Shown: positions 63,408 through 64,000 of the stretch, piece after piece
Position numbering within the stretch: position 1 is the first letter of the stretch
How the letters are laid out: each line of letters starts with the position of its first letter
DNA from: Fimbriiglobus ruber
GTDB taxonomy: Bacteria; Planctomycetota; Planctomycetia; Gemmatales; Gemmataceae
Length of the DNA stretch: 64,000 nt
Assembly: GCF_002197845.1 (NCBI RefSeq)
Contig: NZ_NIDE01000014.1
Coordinates: forward strand, 62,001 to 126,000
Reading direction: 5' to 3'
The notes under the pieces: model-generated
The model's input: only the letters and a program-made list of their open reading frames with translations
Databases searched by the model: none
What the model was told of the DNA's origin: nothing
Position numbers and translations under genes: made by a program

Positions 63408-64000
63408 ATGAAGAACGACTACCGGGTGCAGATCAACTTCTTGCCTGTAGACGGGCCGCTCCCGCCGTTTCGCGTGTACCGCAAGCCGTGCACCGGTAGC
63501 GAAGCCCGCCCCTCGACCGACGTGGCAGCCTACTCCCTCCCCGTCAGCAGCGAAATGGAGGAGCGTCAGTTTTATTGGGTCCGGTTCACCCCCGCTGAGG
63601 GCTACCACGAACACCATATCCACGCGTCGGACAACAACAACCTCACCAAGTGGGCGATTCTGCACGCAATCCAGACTGCTGTTCATGCGAAGTTGAAACC
63701 TTCGGAGTACCACATCCCTGCCAAGGGTTTTGTCGATTCAATTCGGCTGCTCATGGTGGAGCACCCTGAGGGATTCGAGCAACTGGAGGTTCAGCCCTAC
63801 TTCCTGCGTGAAACCCAGCAGTTCGGGTGTCTGGCAGACTTCCACTTCAAGGTGAAGGGGGGCGTCGCCTTCTCCCGACGGATCCAGCAACTGAGCTTGA
63901 GCTTGAACCGGGCAGGGAAGCGGAACGTCGACTACTACCTCGACCGCGACGGGAAGATTCGGACGTTCACGACCGCGAGGCGGGATGTGCTGTCTGGGCT
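63408..64000 (+). CDS. Partial gene, possibly Argonaute-related N-terminal part
   Basis: The ATG at 63408 is preceded by GAGGAG and opens a frame of 197 codons that leaves the window. The protein reads MKNDYRVQINFLPVDG, then HIHASDNNNLTKWAILHAIQ, EYHIPAKGFVDSIRLL, VQPYFLRETQQFGCLADFHF and RRIQQLSLSLNRAGKRNVDY. I do not recognise it with certainty. The alternation of strands and the FLRxxxQFGxLxDF region reminded me of the N-terminal region of long prokaryotic Argonautes, but this is a weak impression. It follows the RM locus on the same strand. Confidence 0.6.
   Translation, partial: MKNDYRVQINFLPVDGPLPPFRVYRKPCTGSEARPSTDVAAYSLPVSSEMEERQFYWVRFTPAEGYHEHHIHASDNNNLTKWAILHAIQTAVHAKLKPSEYHIPAKGFVDSIRLLMVEHPEGFEQLEVQPYFLRETQQFGCLADFHFKVKGGVAFSRRIQQLSLSLNRAGKRNVDYYLDRDGKIRTFTTARRDVLSG

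Overview
The window looks like a chromosomal segment of a GC-rich planctomycete, most likely of the family Gemmataceae (Gemmata/Fimbriiglobus-like). This is an inference from three things: dispersed intergenic repeats that translate to an FTKRTH-like string, receiver-only response regulators interspersed with stress genes, and a dense mix of ISAzo13, ISAs1, IS66, IS21, IS701 and IS4-type elements.

Region 1 (1-13.8 kb) is a stress and energy cluster. It holds a P-type H+-ATPase (cut by the window edge), three response regulators, a PAS histidine kinase coupled to one of them, a flavin-nucleotide-binding protein, a fatty-acid desaturase, several small stress proteins, a HicA-like/release-factor-like fusion, a DUF2934 protein and a phosphoketolase with a one-base frameshift. 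Three intergenic gaps carry copies of one roughly 140 bp element that may be a shared cis-regulatory or RNA element.

Region 2 (13.8-18.2 kb) is an N-type (Na+-translocating type) F-ATPase operon in the order atpD-C-Q-R-B-E-F. The next gene, atpA, stops after about 19 codons at an insertion sequence, and no rest of atpA or atpG is seen.

Region 3 (18.2-34.7 kb) is a nest of insertion sequences. Termini and target duplications can be read for most: ISAs1 inside ISAzo13; IS701 inside an IS4-type element inside an older DDE transposase gene; IS21 inside the tnpC gene of an IS66; and a 2.5 kb serine-recombinase element inside a second ISAs1 copy.

Region 4 (34.7-64 kb) starts with tRNA-Pro(CGG) followed directly by a tyrosine integrase, the usual start of an integrated island. 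The cargo is DNA-processing and defence-like: HTH/WYL regulators, PD-(D/E)XK-like proteins, an ATP-dependent DNA ligase beside a beta-CASP metallo-beta-lactamase, an SF2 helicase with tandem N-terminal repeats, and a DUF932 protein. From 49.4 kb to the right edge runs a tightly packed plus-strand array. It begins with a nucleotidyltransferase-like protein, an XRE-IrrE regulator/peptidase, a Cys-rich DUF4186-like protein, a radical SAM enzyme and a P-loop kinase. Next come a nuclease-like protein coupled to a single-TRD specificity protein, then a complete type I restriction-modification locus (hsdM, hsdS, an extra gene, hsdR with one frameshift), a YgjP-like metallopeptidase and a partial gene that may be Argonaute-related. 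The five-gene block 49373-53592 is the best candidate for an undescribed system.

Many ORFs, both in insertion sequences and in normal genes, are broken by single-base offsets, mostly in G or C runs. Consensus (homopolymer) errors must be considered before calling them true pseudogenes.
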